Positions 22,601 through 37,600 are shown, numbered from the stretch's first letter. The stretch is DNA of 64,000 nt from Symsagittifera roscoffensis (GCF_963678635.1 NC_087063.1:45920101-45984100), one strand, 5' to 3'. Notes: generated by a model from the sequence alone, not told the origin. A program made the numbers and translations.

Positions 22601-25600
22601 GATCCATGAATTTCCAGAACAAGTAAAAGTACGGCAAAGCTGAGCTTCAACATTGTGATAGAAAATTGCGATAGAAAAGAAAACACTAGTAAAATAAAGT
22701 TTGATTGAATATGAGGCCAGATTTAGTGAAAATGATAATTTTTGAAATTCAATCAATATTTCCAACATATGGTGTCAATTTTTGTATCTGAATTTTTATC
22801 ACTTTTTAAAAAGCCTAACATAATGTCTGTTAGTTGAAAGCGCTTCGGTTCAAATTTGTGGCCCCTAGGTGTGGGTTGAAATTTTTAAATTTTCTTTGTT
22901 ATTCGAATTGAATTATTGGCTTGTTCCTTTTCCTCGCCTGCGTAATTTATAAATATTTCCTGTTTCCTGTTCACTTTCCGATTGTAACAAAACTTTGCAT
23001 GCGGACTAATTAGGACTGAACCTCTCGTTACATTGTAAAATTGATGCATACGTAATTTGGCGGAAAAGTAAAAAGAGCCAAATGATCTTTCAATAAGCAT
23101 GGTTTCACTTTAAAATCTTTAAGCGTAATAATACACTGGTGGACAAAATTAAGCGTAAATTCAGGATTTTACTATGTAAAATGCCTGTTTTCCTTGTACA
23201 TTTTGGACAGCATTCCCTTCGAAATTCAGTGCATTTTTACATTGACCGAGAGCAAATGATCAGAGCTACCATCTGTGAAAGTATCAAAATTTGGTTTATA
23301 TCACTTACCAATGTAATCCGGGTCTTAAAATGCCAGTTATCCTCAGGGGCTCTTTTCCAGTTTCCCCCCTTTCAAATTACCGAGTTTTATTTTTGTTTTA
23401 CGTGTTATTACGGCTAAATGCGTGATGTGACGCTGTAAAGTTTGAAGAACAAATCTGTTCACAGTTGTCGATTTGTTCACCACGCCAAATTTCATGGCAT
23501 TATGACAACGTTAAATAAGCTTTTCAAATTTGAAAGGGGGGACTGGAAAAGAGCCTCCTCATGGATTCGACCCCATGCCGACCCAAAGGGTCCCCCATTT
23601 GTACTATTTTGAGATATCCACTTTTGGCCGACTGGCCTTAAAAATTTTCTAAAGTCGCCTTCAGCTTTTCAGGCCTGTTTTTTTTTCAAAATTTTGCCTG
23701 CGGCGCAGAAGTTTTGGCAAAAACAGGGTCTTTGTAGTGCTTGTGAGAGCCCCGAAAATCAATTTGGTCGCTCTAAAAAAAAGGTCGACAAAAATTTCGT
23801 TTTTTTCTGAAAATCCGCCTCCCCCTCGAGAAAATCCTAGATCCGCCCCTGTATCTGCACCAAGTGTTTTACTTCGCGTGAATAAGTAGCAAACGACTGA
23901 GTTTAGTAAACATTTCTTACTGATTGTTTCCATTTTCTCGCTGATGCACGAACAAATGTTTTACTCAACTTATTCAAGAAAGATTTCGTTGGCATTTTTT
24001 GACCCGGATTACATTGGTAAAAAAAATAAACCAAATTTTGATACTTTCACAGATGGTAGCTTTGATCATTTGCTCTCGGTCAAAGTAAAAATTTCACTGA
24101 ATTTCAAAGGGAATGCTGTCCAAAATGTACATTGAAAACAGGCGTTTTACAAAATTAAATCTAGAATTTGCTCTTAATTTTGTTCACTAGTGTATAATTT
24201 GAATGTGACTTACTCTGATCAACATAGACATGATTTGCCATCGGTTTAGTTGTATATTTGGTATCCCCGAACACTTTCAAGTTGAAAGCAGCCAGCGAAA
24301 GAGTGTTTCCGCCAACTCCAAGTCCTGTTAACAATCCGCTGATGAAAAATAACACAAAGTGTGATAAATATGTGTCATGATAAGTTTTCATCATTGTGTA
24401 CATATAATTATTAAGTTACGTCAGGTGGTATGCTTGTAATAATGCTATTCTATTTCTAATGGTAAACAACTGAACATGTGTTTGTCCGTGAGTGTGGTCA
24501 TTGTTTCATAATATCTGAGATTAAATGAATTTCAATTATGACAAAAATTCGTTTGAATAGATGACCGTTTTCCGTGGTTTGAGTTTGAGAGATAAATAAG
24601 TCCATGAGAATTATAAGGAATGTATGGACGTCTCGTAAGTTCGGTTAAGCGTATTTAAAATCAAACTCCTCAAAGACGGTCTACAATGAAAACCAAAGTG
24701 TCGATTGCAGCTGAAGACCTTATAATCTTTTTTTGCCATACAGTCATACACTAGTGGACAAAATTAAGCGCAAATTCAGGATGTTACTCTCTAAAATGCC
24801 TGTTTTCAATGTACATTTTGGACAACGTTTCCTTCGAAATTCAGTAAAATTTTTACATTGACTGAAAGCAAATGAGCAGACCTATCATCTGTAAAAGTAT
24901 CAATATTTGGTTTCAATGACTTACCAATGTAATCTGGGTCCGAAAATGCCATTTTGATTCATCTGCACTAAGTTTTTTACCTCGCGTGAATAAGTAACAA
25001 ACGACTGAGTTTAGTAAAAATTTTACACTGATTGTTTCCGTTTTCTCGCTGAGAATGTTCCATGTTGCATGAACAAATTTTTTACTCCGCTTATTCAAGA
25101 AAGATTTCACTACGATGTAAAACTTAGTGCAGGTGAGAAAAACTGGTTTTTTCAGACCCGAATTACATTGGTAAGTCATTGAAACCAAATCTTTTTACAG
25201 ATGGAAGCTCTGCTCATTTGCTCTGGGACTTCGTGAAAATTTTTCTGAATTTCGAAGGAAATGTTGTCCAAAATGTACATTGAAAACTGGCATTGTAACA
25301 GAGTATAATCTAGAATTTGCGCTTAATATTGTCCACTAGTGTAGATTTCACACAAAAAAGTTCAAGGCAGGCTCGTTTTTGCAATCAACTGAATTGTTGT
25401 TCACGGCAAAATTTCTGAGTTTGCTGTTCTCGTAAAACAGAAGGGCACGTGCTCTTAATGATAGTTTTTAAAAAATTAATATATATAGGAAATATTTTAG
25501 CGTCAGTCAGGCAAAAATGGATATCTCAAAATAGTACAAAGGGGGACCCTTTGGGTCGGCACGGGGTCAAATCCCTGAGAGAAGGGCAGGATCGCTCTCC

Positions 25601-28600
25601 CTATATCCGCTACTGAGTGTTCATGTTTTTTGTTGCCGTTCAATTTTAGGTCAACAGCAGGAAAAATAAGAAATTATTATTTAATATTATTATCAATGTG
25701 TTTAGGAACTTAAGATAAAATAGTGGTTCGGATATTAATATTATGTTGTTTCGCTTGCATTGAATGTTCAATTTTTAAGGGACGATATCAGTGGTTCCCA
25801 ATCCCACAACGCCACAATGAACCGCACAGTTAACTCTGGAGGAATCACGCCAAATGGTACAGGAGGAGGTGCCTTCATGTACCCTGCCTTCTCGAACCCA
25901 GGCCTTAATCACACGAACACACTACCACTTCACCACCAGCAGTACAACCCATACGCGCCTCACCAAGGGCATCTTAATGGCATTAATAACAACGTCTACC
26001 ACCCTCCTCTACAACCAATGAACAGCTCCGGAAGCAATATAAGTCGAGGAGATCCGAGAATAGATCAGAGAAGTATGAGGATGGATCCCAGAGATCTCAG
26101 AGATCAGCATGTATTTCTACAACAACAGCAGCTGCAACAACAGCATAATTTGACGCATCATCACTCCCACTCGCTATTGAAGCAAAAGTCTTCGATAACC
26201 AATGGTGCTACTAAGCCAGTTGTCTACCCGCTCGCTAACCCCAAGATGTCCAAATCAATCACGGCCATGGACAAGGAAAGTAGCATGTATGGGCACTCCA
26301 ACCACGTGTCCAACAGCAGTGATTACACGTCAGTGACGCGTAGACCACGCAGAACTAAGTCGGGGATTGGAGGCGTGGAGAGTGATCCGTACTTTAAGAG
26401 GTACTCCACGCCAGCATTTTGTTCTACGAGTAGTTTTGTGCCTAACGGTGGAAAGTATGGGAAGATTGAGAACTACAAGCGACTCGAGGTTCTGGGCGAG
26501 GGATCGTACGCGACAGTGTACAAAGGAGTCAGTCTAATGACTGGTAAATATCGCGTATAAATGCTAATTAAAATACTATTATTTTAAAAATCTCAATAGA
26601 CGATAAAGTTTTTTGTATATTTGAATTGACGTAATTCCAGGCATGTGTGCATTTGATGACTTCAACTGATTGTCATTCCAAAGAAATTCAATTACCCAAG
26701 CAATAAGTTGACGTTTTTATGACGTAGATGAATTGTTACTATTATGATGACTCCATTTCCAGTTTTGTTCCCACAATTCAACGAGAACGAATTTAGTTGA
26801 AAACGAATATGCGCAATTCAGAGCATCAAATTTTTGCTATTGCATCAATGGAATTTTGTACAAAAAAACATTGAAAGATTTGATGACGATAATTTCAACT
26901 TGAAAAGAACAAAGTGATTTTCACTACTGTATGTCTTGATGATTTTTAGTTAGTTTTTTTCAGGAAAAAGTTTTAAAATGCTCTAATAACAACTGAACTG
27001 CAAATAAGACACACTTAGGTCTCTATGCAATTTTTGCGTTCAAGTCAATTTCTGCTGAAGTTCAGGTAAATTGCGCTCTCCAATTAAAAAAGCGCAAATA
27101 GTGCGAAATAGACTTTAATTATCAGATTTCCCATCGGAATAAAAATTTGCCCCCATTCATCCAGTTTGTTTAAATTGGATTAATTTAGCCAAAATTTTCA
27201 ATGATAAATTGCTCTTGAAATTCAATGAGGATAACTTAAATTTATTTTTCGACATAATTTTAAATCATTTTTCGGTTTTCTTTTTTTTACACTTTTCCCA
27301 CTATTTTGGCTATAATTTAATTTTCACTCGCATCAAGTGTACTTGTAATCGGGAACTAGACTGTTTACATTCAAGAACTTTACAAATCTGTAGGAAAATC
27401 ACTTTGCTTTATTACGGAACTTTAAAATCTTTTTGGCCTCTTCCGACTTGGTCTAGTGGTGCAGCACGTGCCAAGGGATCATAAAGTCTAGGGTTTATAT
27501 CCCGAACGAAGCTTGTATTTTTAAATGCGTATACAAATTGATTTTTTTTTTTGAAAAAATTTAACTTTTTGGACTATTGTTTGTCTGCTTGATTGTCGTC
27601 TTTTTTTCGGATTTAGCCAATTTTACTGTGATTGAAAATCGTTTTGTAATATTTTTAACTTTTCTCACTATGATTTGAAATAGTTTCCTTTTAATTTTTA
27701 TCATTTTGTTTTGCTTGAATGGTTTCGGCATATGTGATATCGGCTGACTCATTTTTTTTTACGTGGTTTTAAGGGCGCCGGAAGTTTGGCGCAAAAACTG
27801 AAATTTTATGACAAAATTTTGTTTTCGGTTCAACGGGAGTTTTCCCAATTATTCTCGGCTTATTTGCCGCTCGCTAAAAAATTTAAATTGCTTATTTAAC
27901 TGGGTAATTATGTTTCGTGAGATTGTTTCCTCAAATTGAACATCATTCGAGGCAAACTCAAGAATTATTTGAAGTTGTAGTTTTTTCGACATTCCATTTA
28001 ATTTTTCGATGGTTTTGATCTCATTTTTTTTGTTGCGACACTCCGCTTCTCCTCTGTTTATAGCTTTACTCCATTGTGATGGTTTAACTCCGGTCGGTTG
28101 AGAGGATTTTTTTGTTTCCTAGCGGAAATAAAATGGTATCAGGATGAACACCTGAAAAGTTGAAATATTATGGGCGCAGCATTTGGCATGGTCTTCTTTC
28201 TAGTTCTAACTTGTGTATACTTGCTGCAGGGAACGAGGTCGCGCTCAAGGAGATACGACTGAACGAGGAGGAGGGTGCGCCCTTCACAGCCATCCGGGAG
28301 GCCTCTCTGCTGAGGGAGTTGGTGCACGCGAACATCGTCAAGCTACATGACATCATTTACAACACCAAACAGCTCATATTTGTATTCGAGTACCTGGTAC
28401 GTGTTGATAATATCAGGAATGTAGTTTTTATGTGGCATTTTTACACAAGTTTCATTTAATGTTGTTCACTTTTTTCCCAACCCAAGTCGCAAATAAAAAA
28501 AATCATTAAAAAGTTCGAGCATCTTTTGTTGTATAGCATGTGTTCTATAGCATGTGTACGATATCCGCATTGTTAGTGGCAACCGAAAGACTAAAGCCTG

Positions 28601-31600
28601 TGAAGCAGGTGGGAGGACGTGAGAATCCTAATCTCTAAGTTGGTGGTTCGATTTCCGCTCATAGAATGTTTTTATTTTTCAAAAATAATTTTTGCTTTCT
28701 CTTTTTATCTTTGCCGTTTTCTCGGTTGTGTTTTCTTGGTTTTTGTGTAAACAGTAGACAGCATTTGCAATAAGTGGACTAGCGAAAAAATTTTTAAGAC
28801 TTTAAACTCTAAATTGTGTTATCTAAAATTAAAATATTCATGTGATATTTTAGTGTACGGATCTGAATCATTACTTAGAGAGATACGGCAATGGAGGTCT
28901 CAACCCGCACAATGTAAAGGTTGGTTGTTTGATTTCATCATTATATAAACTGTAGTTGGAAGATGTTATAATTTGGTATCCGGTGTTGCAGCTATTTCTG
29001 TTTCAACTGCTCCGTGGCTTGGCCTTCATCCACGACAGAAAGATCCTTCACAGGGACCTCAAACCCCAGAACCTGCTCATCTCCCAACACGGAGAACTCA
29101 AACTAGCCGACTTTGGTAGGAAAAATCTTTTCATGAATACATGTGGATTAAATGCATTTTCTGAATCTGGTTTTTTGGGTCTTAAAATGGCAAATGAAAA
29201 CGCGGCTCAAATAATTATTACACTTGCGAAGCTTTTATTACGAACCTTTTTTTCCAACCTAAGTCGCAAATATTGGTGCGTTACTTATGGTGCGGCACCC
29301 CAATAATAGTGGTGCACCTTTACAGCTTTTTGATAGTAGGTGCTTTGACATTCGAATAGTAATAAATTAACACAGTTGATACATTTTTAGTTCATCAAAT
29401 GAACCGAAAAAAGCTATTTGTTTCAAACAACATCACAGAAATAAAAACTCGATTTCAGAAATTTTCTAACTCAATATATTTTGCAATTTTTTTGAGCAAA
29501 ATTGAGTCTGTTTGGATTTGTTGCTGAATCGCATTGGCAATTTGTTAGCATATATAGCTGCTTTAATCGTGACTAGTGTTTGTCGGTTGTTAAGCTTGAG
29601 TGGTTGAGGGGAAAGTGCGTGAGACTGAACATCTCTTGATTGCAGTAGGTCGCAGATCGAGTTCTAGACCTAGCCGGGTTTTGGCTAATTCGAGGCTCAG
29701 TTATACTTCACTTATTTAACTTGATAGAGCAGCTTTTTGGTCGTGTTCTTGCAAGTGATTGCGAAGCGCAGCTTCGCCTCTGCGGAAAATACTATGTGCA
29801 GCATGATCTTATGTGCAGCTTCGCCTCTGTGGAAAATCCTATGTGCAGCAATTGTCAACTCGTTTTGAATTTTACCTACGAGAAAATGTTCTTATGCTTC
29901 GATGACTTCAAAAGTTCTATGACATAGATTTAAATAGGTAGTGGTTTTGATCGATCACAGGAAGCAATCATTGGTATCAGATTGATGGTAAGCTTATTAT
30001 CATTGTTATCAGATTGACGGTCAGCTTATTGTGAGTGATTGTCTATGGCATATAGAGGAGTATGATTAATAGGTATCTTCATGAGCAAAATGAAACAGAT
30101 TTTTCTGAGTTATGTATCTGATGTCTTGTCCATTGATTCATGTTTCTTTGCAGGCCTTGCGCGTGCGAAGTCAGTGCCAACGCAGTCCTACTCGAACGAG
30201 GTGGTCACTCTGTGGTACAGACCACCCGACATTCTCCTAGGCTCCACCCAGTACTCCACCCAGCTGGACATGTGGGGGGTAGGGTGCATCTTCTGCGAGA
30301 TGATCTCGGGACTGCCCACTTTTCCTGGAGTGAAAGATCCCAGGGACCAGCTGCTCAAGATCTTCCGGGTACTCACACACAAACTTATACAACTATTTAA
30401 AGAAAACGTTTTCTAGCTCCAAAGGGAACAAAAGAAAACATATCGTGGCTACCTTGACACAGAAATACTAATTCTTGAGGAAATAAAAAGCGATGAAATC
30501 GGTTTTAAGGGGAATTATTGTAATGTAATTAGGGCATTATTTGGTTTGGCTTAGATTAAGTTCTTGATAATGAAATTTCGTCTTTTTCAAGATTCTTGGG
30601 ACCCCAGATGAGTCCACTTGGCCTGGCGTATCAGAGCTTCCTCTTTTCAGTAAGTGAAGATCAATAGTTTTACGGTCAGTTTTTATTTATCATTTACTCG
30701 TTAATCTTCATCTGAATCTGGTTTTAGAAGACTTCAAAAAGTATAAAGGACACACATTGGAGAAGAGTATGCCAAAGTGAGTTAAATCTTCCTATCTGAT
30801 TCGAGACATTGGAAAGTTAACCAAAATAAATTGGTTCTTGGTTTCAGAATGATGCTAATTCCTCATGCCGAAGATCTGGCTAAATCGCTACTGAAGGTAA
30901 CAGAAACAAATTCAGTTATTTTTCCCATTTTTGCTGCAATCTATATCCAAGGGGCCTTCTTCTTACCGAGAATATCGTATGCGATTTTTTTTGCTTGATA
31001 CGCGACCTCGTGTCTTTCACTTGAATGGAAAAAAACTATTTCAAGAAAGAACTTTGACGGATTCTCTCTCAATTTGCTTTTCAAAGGAGACGATGTTATG
31101 ATTGTTGCAATGCAGGAGCTTGCAAAGTAAATCAATCATCCATCGCTGCCCAAGTTTTCATCTGAAATGAAAAATCATCCACCTATCAGTGTATATTCCA
31201 TTGAGATGTAGCTCATTATTAGTCTTTCAGCTACGGTAAACAATTTATTCACTGGGGCGGAAGAAATCAATTTTTCATGAGCGTTGCTGCTAGAAAGCCT
31301 GTGCGAAGTGCAAATTCCTAGGTTTTTATCTATCATTTTTACAATGTTTTGACATCTTCTAAAATTATGTTTTTCGCTAGTCTAACCATTTGTGGAGAAG
31401 AATTGTCTGGCGGTTGTTTGTTTTAAAAGCTGTCCAGATGCCAATGATTCATGCGGTGCTTAGTTTTCCATTAGTAAATGAATCTAACTAAAATCTAAAT
31501 GAATCCAACTAGATCATGTTATTGGAAATCTGAGAAATCCGCATTTTTCCCTTAAATAAATGGACGAGGGGACATTGTGCGTTTTTGTATAGTTCATGTA

Positions 31601-34600
31601 TATTTTTGTCAACTAGATTGTCTTTGGCCATATGTTTGGGTGTAAACAAGGTGACATTTTTTTTTCGAGGCCTAAAGTTCATTTTTTTGCAACCAGACAT
31701 AAGTTGCCCGGTCCTGATTGCAAGTCATTTAAAGTGCACATTTAGCTGAATAATAAGACACGAAACCTTTATTTTTCCAACATAAGAACGTCTGTGTTGA
31801 TAAACATTTGTCTACCACTGTAGGTTTAACATGGTATTCCCTCTCTAACTGGGACGTGTCAGTTACATTTGCCCGAATAACAATTTGCCCAGAAACTCAA
31901 ACAAGTATTATTGGATAGTGCAAATTGTTGACATTTGGATCGAAACGCGTCAAAACTGTTGCGATTTAGTTTATGCGTTGATCTGATTGATCTTGCGGCT
32001 GTGTCAATTCCCCCATAAAGTACCGCATGGACCGTACATGCTATTATGCTCGAAAATAAAACGCCATAGGAGTGGTTAGAATTTTCTGGTGGTGTTTAGT
32101 GTTAGTCTTCAAGTTCCAAGCTGTTGCTTAAGTTTTCAGAAAAATGGTTGCTTATGTCTTTCATTTTTTAAAAGTGCAAATAAGGTCAATGCCAACAAGT
32201 AGGTATTTCATGTGCGACTTATCGCTGAAAGAATATATCCGTTAAAGCAATTTTAGAAGGCAAAAAAGAAAAGAAGCCAGATACGTGCCAATTTTTTCAT
32301 GCTCCGCGTAAGATTATTTGTTTTAAATAAACTTTCTGAGACAAGGTAGCACTCTGTAATGGGCGGGAGTAAGCGAGTTTTATGGATTATTAGCTGAGTA
32401 AATTTCACGCAGATATAAATGGTAATTCGATTTGCTTGTACCAATTTGATTTTGCGTAGGCTGGCTCTGCCTTATAAACAGAGGCTGTTTATTGATGATT
32501 GATTAGCTTAGTTTAGAATAGGGTTGCCCTCCCTGCCAAATAATTGTTTGGTTTTGTGGCGGAGTACTAAAATTGAAGTTTCACGCTATGATGCTCAGGG
32601 AAATGGTGCAATTTTGAAGCCAAAAATTTTGATGTCGCGAAAATAGAAGCGCATTCCTATTTTTTTTTGTAGTGGTAGGAGGATTTAGTTTGCCCGTTTC
32701 TGAAGTCTTACTGAACGTTGAGAAAGGGCTTAGTTTTCAGACCGGATTTAAAATCACGCTCCAAAAAAAATTGGGCGTAAAATTGCTTTTCTTTCTGAAA
32801 TAAATGAATTTAGTAAGTTTTTAAGAGTCATAAACGTAGTGAATACTCTCATATAGGTCTTGGTAATTTTTTATTTGTTTTTTTTTTCACGAAAAGTTGA
32901 AGTTTGGTCACTCTGTAATTAGATTTTTCTCGGTTTGACTTTTAATTGCTCTTTAAATTGACTTCATTTCTTTTTTGAAAAGAAGGCAAACTCCATTATG
33001 GAACAGCATGAAAAGTGAAAAGGTCACGAAAAACGCGAATGACTTCTAGTTTCAAAAATGCATTTTAATTTTCTAAATTTTGAGAAAAATAAAAAATAAC
33101 CTTTCAGTTTTCTCTAAATGTCTAAACAGTTTTCACAAATTTGCTAATTATAAACCGTCTTCGGTACAGAGCTTCAACTTTTTTCGAACTTTCAAGAATT
33201 TTCCATTATTTGTTTTGTTCCCTTGTTATTTTACCTTTTTCCATTTTTTTCTGGAAAATTCAGTGCCAATCATTAGCAATCTCGGAGCTCAAAAAAACTC
33301 CAACATGACATTTTTTCGCATTTTCAAAAAATTAAACTCGCTCTCGGTTTTTTTGTTCTTTTACACTTTTCCAACTTTTTTTTCCAGGAAAAGTCCTAAA
33401 ATTTGTTTTCGCAGTTTGACTTTTGATTTCTTGTAAATTCAGTTCGTTTCTTTTGTTGAACGAAAGTCAAACTTCTTTCGAACAGCAAATGTGTAAAGGT
33501 CACGAGAAACGCGATAAACTACTAATTTCGAAAGTGTATTTTAATTTTCAGATTTACCAGTGGAGTAACGAATTTATCTAATGATCCAGTTTTTTCAACT
33601 TAACTCAGTTTTATCAAAAATACCGATCATTATTTCTTGAAACCCAAAGGGCAACAAGGCTATTTATATTTACTTGCGAAGCAAAGTGTATTAGTACGAA
33701 CTTTTTTTTCAACCTAAGTCGCAAATATTGGTACCAATTTTGGGGATCTTTACAGCTTTTTCATAGAATGTGCTTTGACATTCGAATAGTAATAAATTGA
33801 CACCGTTGATGGATTTTGAATTCATCAAATGAACTGAAAAAAGTTATTTGTTTCAAACGACATGACTATAATTAAAACTCATTTCGAGAAATTTTCTAAC
33901 TCAATATACCTCGCAATTTTTCGAATGCGTAATTTATACATGATGTGCTTTTATGCTTTCCGATTTATTATATGTAAAATTATTGTGGATGTCTTCAGTT
34001 TATTGTTCCGACTTTCTAATGAAAGTAACGGAATATTTGTGCTCGGGGTGGTTTTTTTCTTCAGACAAAATTCAATTTTTTAACTAGCCATTTTTCACGT
34101 TTTTTATCATTCGAAAGGTATTGTTGTGCTTTGAAAAGGTATTTTACCTGTGATCATTGTTTTTAAAATTATGGACAATTGAAATGAAAGATTGCCATTA
34201 TGGCCTATTTGGGACACTTAACGCGCGATATATTTTGCTCTATTAATGCGTTAGCGTAGATTTAATCCGTCTTAGAAATCGTTCCAACTTAGTTGAAGCA
34301 GGCTGTTTGCCGTAATTGATTTGTTACTAAGGGCGAAATATATCACTTTGTGTTTTATATGGCGTGTGGGTTGATGATTTTCTCAAAAAATCTCAATTTT
34401 TTTTTAAATGTTTTACAATTTTCTTCTAATGTTATAACTGCTCCTTAGACCTCTAAATTTAGTCGGAACATTCACGGCTTCTCCCTGATACGAGCAGTCT
34501 TGTTATATTAAGAATAATGAACGTAGTGAAAACTTTAATTAGTTCTTGCTGATTGTTTGTGAATATTTATGAATATGTGCATTCATATATATTGATGCTT

Positions 34601-37600
34601 TTATGAATGCACTTAGGTATATATGCTTTTATTGAGTTCAATTGAAATTCATCTGCTGTAAATGACACAAAATAGCAATCTTCGAATACGGACGTGGAAA
34701 TGGAGCGAAAAAACGTGAAAGATATCTAGTTTCGAAAGTTGAATTTATAATTTAAATTTCCAGCCTAAAAACTTTTCTTATTGATCCAGTTTTCTCCAGT
34801 TGGGTTCATGTTATCAAAAAAGCGCCAATCATTAATTGCCGTAGAAATTCGAAGAGCTCAAAAGGTATCTATTTTTTTTCTTTGAATTTCGAAATTATTC
34901 TAGAATTTCAGTGTTTCTTTTTATATTTACTTGTGTTCATTACTCTTTCCAATCTTCGATTGGCTATGTTAAAAATTATTAATTGCAAAATTGTGTCTTT
35001 TTGTATATGGTGCTACCTTTGGCGCATCGAATTGGCAATTTTCTAGCATATGTAGCTTCATTATTGGCTAGAGTGTTCAGCGTGTGAGACTCAAATTTGA
35101 TAGGTCGCTTATTAGGGTTCTAGCCCTGTCACTTTCTGGCTACGGGGTCTGCAGAAAGTGACATGAGCAGGGCAATTTCTGCTGCCAGAAAGTATCGCTA
35201 AAAATTGACATGGTCTAATGTCACTTTTTGGTAAATTTTACGTAGCCAAACAGTCACACCAAAAAGTGACATGGTCGATGTCACTTTTTGGAACTTGGGG
35301 TTAACACCAAAAAGTGGCAAGTTTCTACTTTTTTGGTCGAAAATAGCTGAATTTCGTCTGAAAACCCTTACTAAAAACTAACAAGAAGGTTCTTACTTCG
35401 TTGAGTAAACACGGAAAAACTAGAATTTACAGAGTTTTGCAACAAGGAAATTGACTAAAAGTTAGAAAATAAGAGGAAAACACCTCAAAAAGTGCTCAAC
35501 CCCAAAAAAGACCCCTAGCCCCAAAAAAGAACCCTAGCCCCAAAAGAGTCCCCTAGCCCAAAAACAACAAAATAACCAAAAATCGATTATAAACTGAAAT
35601 AAAACATAATGTTACGATTGAAACCTTTTTCAAGATGGGAATTCCCAACCCTAACACTGGGGTGTAGAAAAATGTCTGATTAGCTGAAACTCCTTAGTAA
35701 GTCCAAAAAACACCAACGAACAGCAAAAGGTTTGTTACATCTTGGAAAAAACACAAAAAACCAGTAAAATGAGCCCAGCCCCAAAAAAAGACCCCTAGGC
35801 CGAAAATCAGCCAAAAAGCGAAAAATTCGATATCAAACTGAACTAAAACATAATGTTACGGTTTAACCTTCTTTCAAGAGGTGAATCGACTAAAAATTTT
35901 AGTGATAAAAAAAAATGATATTTGAACTCCCAAACCTAAAATTGGAAAAAAAAATCCCCCAAATTGTCATTACCAACAAGTTAAAAACAACCCCAAAATC
36001 AAGCATAGCATCTCAAACGAACAGTGAGAGATATACCTAAGAGATTTTCACTGATTACAATTGAAAATTTATCCAATTTTTTTCAGCAGGGGTTGAGTTT
36101 GAGAAGCGTAAAAATTAATTCAAAAATAGATTTTTCAAACGTTTGAAATTTTTTTTTTCAATTTTCACATCATTTGATTCAGCCACGAACGTTTTTCCAG
36201 CTAAAAAGTTGTCCAAAAGTTTTCCAAATTATAGCAGGCACAATATCCGTTATATCAGTGCACATTATCGATATATCAGGTTTAATATCAGGCACATCAT
36301 TGATATATCAGGTTTAATATCCAGATTGATGCCGTCAGTGAAGTTTCATCTCGTTGATCGACATATTCGAAACTATCAGTTCTTTGGAAAGTTAAATCTG
36401 GTAAAAAGACCCAAATTATTTTTTAATCGAACACTTAACCTTCACGATAAGACACGAGAGTCTACATACCCAATTTCTTTAAATTTTTTCTAATAATTGA
36501 TGAGAAAAACAGCCTTGATGCAAAAAAGCCATTACACCGAAAACATTCCTCCGGCTCAGTTTTGAATTTCTCAAGTTGTAACAATCGCATTGTAGCAAAA
36601 AGGATTGTTGGAAAGTTTTTTTTAATTACGAAACAGTGATCATCAGACCGACATAGAAACATAGAAACTAGCCAAAATTCGATTTGAAGAAAAAAATTTA
36701 TTTTTTTTTTAAAATTTATCTATCTTGACTTAGCCACAAACGGTTCTCCGGCCAAAAGACTATCTGAGAGTTTTAAAAAAAGGTATCAGACACAAATTGT
36801 TCATTTATGGTGGTTTCATAACTAGAAAAATGCTGTCAGTGAAGTTTCAGCTCATTGAACGATTTGTTCGATAGTATTAGTGTTCACTCCAAAATTAAAG
36901 ATCGTGAAATGAGCCAAATATTTTTTCGTTTTTTTTTTACTTATTGAAGTTGTTTTATACAGTCTAGGAATTCAATACACAGTTTCAGCTTCATATGTCC
37001 AAAAGATGATAAAAAATCAAAATTGAGTCAAAAAAGCGCTAACCTCGAAAAAATCGGCTCAACCTCATTTTACCCATTTTTGAAAAGTTGCATTACGATG
37101 AACCAAGAGTCGTTGGAAAGCTCTTTTGATTAGGTAAATATGAAAAACAAACAAAAATAGTTAAAGTGTTTCATAGCTAACCAAAGCCTATATGTTTGCC
37201 AATTTTTGTTTTTTGAAAATTTTCAACTTTCTCGTCAAACTTCATCATACTCGCTTTAGCCACATATAGTTTCAAGCTAAAAGTTTATCTGAGATTTTTC
37301 TAAAGTGCATTAAACACATATGGGGATCGTTTTTCATAGGTTTCATTATCAGAATAAATCCGTCAGTGAAGTTTAATCTCATTGAACGACATATTCAGTG
37401 AACGACATATTCAGAGTAACAGTGTTCTCTCCAAAATGGATGATCGTGAATTGCCTCAAATATTTTTCTTTACTCATTGAGGTCGTTTTATAGCCTCTAT
37501 GAAGAGTTCGCTCACACATTTTAAGCTAAATAAACCTAACAGATGATGAGAAAATCGAAATAGAGTCAAAAAAGCCCTAACCGCGAACAAAAATATCAGC

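Larger units (their letters stand above)
23134..24192. mobile_element. Tc1/mariner-like non-autonomous element with nested insertions
   Basis: Ends CACTGGTGGACAAAATTAAG and its inverted partner CTTAATTTTGTTCACTAGTG are flanked by TA on both sides (23132-23133, 24193-24194), the mariner-type target duplication. The interior holds the nested palindromic element 23341-23562 and another repeat. It ends 21 bp from the splice donor of DNase exon 1a. No transposase is seen. Confidence 0.8.
9884..25779 (+). other. CDK14 intron 2 (about 15.9 kb) containing the antisense DNase I gene
   Basis: This large intron hosts the DNase I-like gene on the opposite strand (14847-24403), the inverted repeat pair at 11365-12917, tandem duplications at 13158-13631 and 17184-19960, and two TA-flanked transposon remnants at 23134-24192 and 24749-25341. 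The stretches 9884-11364, 12918-13157, 13632-14790 and 19961-21300 show no supportable gene. Confidence 0.8.

Noticed and set aside
27445-28675. Possible tRNA genes at 27.45 and 28.6 kb
   Set aside because: A/B-box-like motifs are present but no complete cloverleaf with closed acceptor stem; treated as SINE-like.
33080-33436. 118-codon Phe-rich open frame
   Set aside because: T-rich composition, no domain, lies in a repeated non-coding segment.
36143-36493. 116-codon open frame
   Set aside because: It falls inside the 515-bp tandem array and is not conserved in the other units.
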